Assembly (NCBI GenBank): GCA_022844585.1
Contig: JALHLM010000239.1
Coordinates: forward strand, 1-8,863
Length of the DNA stretch: 8,863 bases
Source of the DNA: Pirellulales bacterium
GTDB taxonomy: Bacteria > Planctomycetota > Planctomycetia > Pirellulales > JALHLM01
Direction of reading: 5' to 3'
Position numbers and translations under genes: made by a program. Below, piece after piece: positions 6,975-8,863 of the stretch (within the stretch, counting starts at the first letter, position 1; each line of letters starts with the position of its first letter). Below the pieces are notes generated by a model. That model was not told where the DNA came from, did no database searches, and worked only from the letters and a program-made list of their open reading frames with translations.

Positions 6975-7015
6975 GAGGATTCACCACGGAGAACACGGTG
7001 GACACGGAGAAGGAG
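6975..7015. repeat. Nonamer tandem repeat with CACGG core
   Basis: GAGGATTCAC leads into three nonamers: CACGGAGAA (6985-6993), CACGGTGGA (6994-7002) and CACGGAGAA (7003-7011), then GGAG. The leading fifteen bases GAGGATTCACCACGG (6975-6989) recur exactly at 8849-8863. Confidence 0.75.
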
Positions 7016-7030
7016 CGGGGGAGGACGCCG

Positions 7031-7209
7031 ACACTAGCCCGTAGCGCAAGCGAGGGAGAGTTGAGGTCGGTGATGGTCAAATCGAATACGCCAAGCAATC
7101 GCTCTCACTGTTATCGCACGCGGCTGCGGCAAACCGGAAGGTCGGTCCAGCGTTTGCGCCAAGCGATCACCGTCGTGAACTCTCCCTCGCTTGCGCTACG
7201 GGCTGGTGT
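7031..7209. repeat. REP/REPIN-like inverted repeat between convergent genes
   Basis: The arms 7031-7074 and 7166-7209 are complementary at 40 of 44 positions, with a perfect 27-bp core (7036-7062 against 7178-7204). The core AGCCCGTAGCGCAAGCGAGG can itself form a small hairpin (CCC...GGG and GC-GCAA-GC). The spacer is 91 bases. The element fills most of the gap between the 3' ends of the hypothetical gene and the protease gene; its right arm ends five bases from the protease stop. I recall the core from many planctomycete intergenic regions; this is from memory, not a search. It may act as a bidirectional terminator and mRNA stabiliser. No transposase is encoded here. Confidence 0.85.
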
Positions 7210-7214
7210 GGGGA

Positions 7215-8432
7215 CTATGTCGCCGCGGGCGCGCGGGTGCCACCAACCATGCGGACGGTGTGCCAGATCAGCGTGCAAAGGCCAATGATCGCGAGCGCCG
7301 TCTTGAGCCGTTCGCCGGCGCTATCGCCGAAGAGGGAGAGAAAGTCGACTTCGCTGTGAGCCGATTCCTGGCTGACTTGCTGGGAGGCCTTCGGGGCCGA
7401 CTTCGGTTCTTGCGAATTTCTCCCGCTGCTATCGTGCGTCGCATCCACGACCGGTTCGACGCCTTCGTGTGCGGATGCCTCGGCTTCTAATGTGACGTGG
7501 GCGTCAGTGTTTTCCAATTGCGCGACGTCCGGCGGTGGCGTGGCGACCGATAGCCCGAAGTCCTGCACGGTTGCTGGCGGGGCGAGTGCGGCCTCGTTCA
7601 CGGTAATCGTGGAAGGCTTTGTCGCCGCGGCGATGGACGGCGCGGACCAGCCGTCGGAACTGGATTGAGAATTCGGCGTTGTCGTAGCCTCCGACGGTTC
7701 CACCACGGGTGGCGGCGGCGACTTGGGCAGCACGGAGGCCAGGAATTGATTCACGCGGCCGCAGTAGCTGCCGCTCGTCACGCCTTCGCCGGTGCCAAAG
7801 AGCACGCCGGCCAGCTCGCCGCGCTCGTTGAAGATCGGCCCGCCGCTGTCGCCATTCCGCGCGGCGGCCGAGACCTGCACCATCTCCATCGGCAATTCCA
7901 AGCTCGGCGTCACGTATTGCAGGCACTCACCGCGCGCAGCGCGGAATGGCCCGTTGCCATATCCTGCGATCACGAGCGGATCGCCCAACTGCGGTGCAAC
8001 TTGCGATAGCGCCACCGCCGGCGCGTTGGGTTTCCAGATGGCGATCGCCGCCAGATCCCAATCGCGGTCGACCTTGAGCAACTTGCCGGCGGACCGAAAC
8101 CCGTCCGAGAACTCGACCCAGAGTTCCTTTTTCGCGGCCTCGACGACGTGCCAGTTGGTGACGACGAGGCCGTAGTCGCCGCGGACGTCGACGAGTGTAC
8201 CGGAACCATACGTGGTGCCGTCAGATTCCGGGACGATGATCCGCGCCACTGCCGGGTGCGGCTTACTGAGCGCCGGATCTTGGATTTCTGGCGGTTCCGC
8301 GGCCGGCGCTTGCAGGTTCAGAATCGGCCACGCGCGCAGCGCATCGCTGACCCAGTTACCGGGCTCGGCGTGCGCCGTGTTCGGCAGGGCCATCAGGAGG
8401 ATCGCGATCCAACCCGGTGCGCGGCTACTCAC
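7215..8432 (-). CDS. Secreted, membrane-anchored trypsin-like serine protease
   Basis: A 405-aa protein. The signal peptide is residues 1-22 (ILLMALPNTAHA, cut after A22). The chymotrypsin-fold protease domain (about 60-235) has a complete triad: H95 in TNWHVV, D126 in DWDLA and S196 in GDSGGP. C170 and C224 could pair as a disulfide. The domain resembles bacterial Trypsin_2/DegP-like proteases, but there is no PDZ domain. A Pro/Ser/Thr/Ala-rich linker (about 237-350) leads to a hydrophobic helix (about 378-393, LAIIGLCTLIW) and a short basic tail. This predicts an exported protease tethered to the membrane from the outside. The start is GTG at 8432, needed for the full signal peptide. The start overlaps the stop of the upstream 43-aa gene by eight bases, so translation is probably coupled. 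The substrate is unknown. Confidence 0.9.
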   Translation of the reverse strand: MSSRAPGWIAILLMALPNTAHAEPGNWVSDALRAWPILNLQAPAAEPPEIQDPALSKPHPAVARIIVPESDGTTYGSGTLVDVRGDYGLVVTNWHVVEAAKKELWVEFSDGFRSAGKLLKVDRDWDLAAIAIWKPNAPAVALSQVAPQLGDPLVIAGYGNGPFRAARGECLQYVTPSLELPMEMVQVSAAARNGDSGGPIFNERGELAGVLFGTGEGVTSGSYCGRVNQFLASVLPKSPPPPVVEPSEATTTPNSQSSSDGWSAPSIAAATKPSTITVNEAALAPPATVQDFGLSVATPPPDVAQLENTDAHVTLEAEASAHEGVEPVVDATHDSSGRNSQEPKSAPKASQQVSQESAHSEVDFLSLFGDSAGERLKTALAIIGLCTLIWHTVRMVGGTRAPAAT

Positions 8433-8556
8433 TAGCTCGCTTTCCCGACGCCTGGCGTCGTTTGGCTTCGCGTTTGAGGATCAGTTCCAACAGCCGGCGG
8501 CGCAATTGCTCGCGCTCCGACGGGGCTTTCGGCACGGCCTGGGCCACACTGCTCAT
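8425..8556 (-). CDS. Small basic protein of 43 aa in the protease operon
   Basis: A short frame, ATG at 8556 to TAG at 8425, lies between two real genes. It encodes a 43-aa, strongly charged, probably single-helix peptide (middle part SEREQLRRRLLELILKREAK) with no membrane span. It starts seven bases after the stop of the RHH gene and overlaps the protease start by eight bases, which is tight operon packing with no unused space. That arrangement is the main evidence that it is translated. No clear Shine-Dalgarno is seen, so it would depend on coupling to the gene upstream. Function unknown. A 15-base palindrome falls inside its 3' end. Confidence 0.6.
   Translation of the reverse strand: MSSVAQAVPKAPSEREQLRRRLLELILKREAKRRQASGKRASE
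8446..8460. promoter_or_regulatory. Perfect 15-base palindrome before the protease start
   Basis: CGACGCC-T-GGCGTCG is a perfect palindrome with one central base. In the minus-strand mRNA it can fold as a 6-bp stem with a CAG loop, ending 13 bases before the GTG of the protease and directly next to its purine-rich GGGAAAG. It may tune translation or be a DNA-binding site, but it may also be chance within a coding sequence. Confidence 0.3.
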
Positions 8557-8562
8557 CGCATT

Positions 8563-8811
8563 TCAGGCGGCAATCGGCCGCCCGCCTCGGAGGTCTTCTT
8601 TGCGGGGCGGGAAGTCGCGGTCGCCGTTGTAAGTGCGTTTCAACCGGTCCAACTCCTCACGCAACGCGGCTTCAACCAACTTGGTCAGCGTCAGCCGGGC
8701 GGGATAGCCGGCGAGATGCACCGCGGCATTGCGGGCCTCGTCCAGCAGTTGGGCGGAAACGTACAACGTGGCGCGGACTTTCGGCTCCGCTTTCCGTTTG
8801 GGGAATGGCAT
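8563..8811 (-). CDS. Ribbon-helix-helix/ParB-C-terminal-like DNA-binding protein
   Basis: An 82-aa protein with a basic N-terminus (PFPKRKAEPK), then a predicted beta strand (VRATLYVS, 12-19), helix (AQLLDEARNAAVHLAG) and helix (TLTKLVEAALREELDRLKRTYNG), the strand-helix-helix order of ribbon-helix-helix dimers. The ending NGDRDFPPRKEDLRGGRPI is a family signature I associate with plasmid-type ParB C-terminal/centromere-binding small proteins. By family it should bind DNA as a dimer, as an operon autoregulator or as a partition-type adaptor. No ParA is in the window; sequence beyond the right edge is not visible. The ATG has AAGGA six bases upstream (8818-8822). It is the first visible gene of an operon with the 43-aa protein and the protease. 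The exact family name is from memory and moderately sure. Confidence 0.8.
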   Translation of the reverse strand: MPFPKRKAEPKVRATLYVSAQLLDEARNAAVHLAGYPARLTLTKLVEAALREELDRLKRTYNGDRDFPPRKEDLRGGRPIAA

Positions 8812-8813
8812 GA

Positions 8814-8837
8814 CCGATCCTTGGCCTGAACGATCGG
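8814..8837. promoter_or_regulatory. Possible operator: CCGATC/GATCGG inverted repeat
   Basis: CCGATC (8814-8819) and GATCGG (8832-8837) flank a 12-base centre containing GGCC, just upstream of the RHH gene and overlapping its ribosome binding site. This is where an autoregulating RHH protein would bind. Six-base arms are short, so chance is possible. Confidence 0.25.
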
Positions 8838-8848
8838 GGGCTTACTCA

Positions 8849-8863
8849 GAGGATTCACCACGG
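8849..8863. repeat. Partial CACGG-type repeat cut by the window edge
   Basis: GAGGATTCACCACGG is identical over fifteen bases to 6975-6989 and in the same orientation. A longer array may continue past the edge. Confidence 0.7.

Noticed and set aside
6998..7288. A 96-aa plus-strand open frame between the convergent genes
   Set aside because: Its residues come from the two arms of the inverted repeat (LARSASEG and SPSLALRAG) and from the antisense of the protease end; it is a repeat artefact.
8212..8829. A 205-aa plus-strand open frame at the right end
   Set aside because: Antisense to the protease start, the 43-aa gene and the RHH gene, all of which have better signals.

Overview
The window looks like a chromosomal segment of a GC-rich planctomycete, probably Pirellulales-like. 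This rests on four things: a DUF1559 protein with a prepilin-type N-terminus, a family greatly expanded in Planctomycetes; a sugar-phosphate isomerase/epimerase TIM barrel of the kind common there; intergenic DNA full of short purine-rich tandem repeats; and an inverted repeat carrying the GCCCGTAGCGCAAGCGAGGG core that I recall from many planctomycete intergenic regions. No taxonomic marker such as rRNA is present, so this is inference.

Layout, left to right. Positions 19-2409 (+) encode RNase R, complete with winged helix, cold-shock domains, RNB, S1 and a basic tail. A 74-base gap holds five heptamers of the form ACTNNNN and leads into a TTG-started gene (2484-3164, +) for a helical metal-binding protein resembling acyl-carrier-protein phosphodiesterase (AcpH/DUF479). 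That gene overlaps by four bases (ATGA) with a ketose 3-epimerase-like TIM-barrel gene (3161-4003, +), so the two are translated as a pair. After about 300 non-coding bases comes a DUF1559 pseudopilin-like gene (4301-5431, +) closed by a textbook intrinsic terminator (5459-5489). Next is a striking octamer-repeat hairpin (5502-5590) in the leader of trmB, the tRNA m7G46 methyltransferase (5613-6263, +). A hairpin follows its stop codon, and then a small unrecognised gene (6521-6964, +).

The right third is on the minus strand and converges with the left part. Read from the right end, an 82-aa ribbon-helix-helix/ParB-like DNA-binding protein (8563-8811), a 43-aa basic small protein (8425-8556) and a secreted, membrane-anchored trypsin-like serine protease (7215-8432) form a tight three-gene operon. 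Between the converging genes lies a 44-bp-armed inverted repeat (7031-7209) of REP/REPIN type.

The genes are mostly housekeeping or lineage-typical, and I see no defence system, prophage or insertion-sequence transposase. The unusual content is between the genes: tandem repeats of period 7, 8 and 9 at three junctions, an octamer array whose two arms resemble the Shine-Dalgarno and the 16S anti-Shine-Dalgarno sequences, a REPIN-like element, and a dispersed TTCACC(A/G)CGGAG motif that occurs three times and flanks the protease operon. The regulator/small protein/protease operon is the most unusual gene combination.
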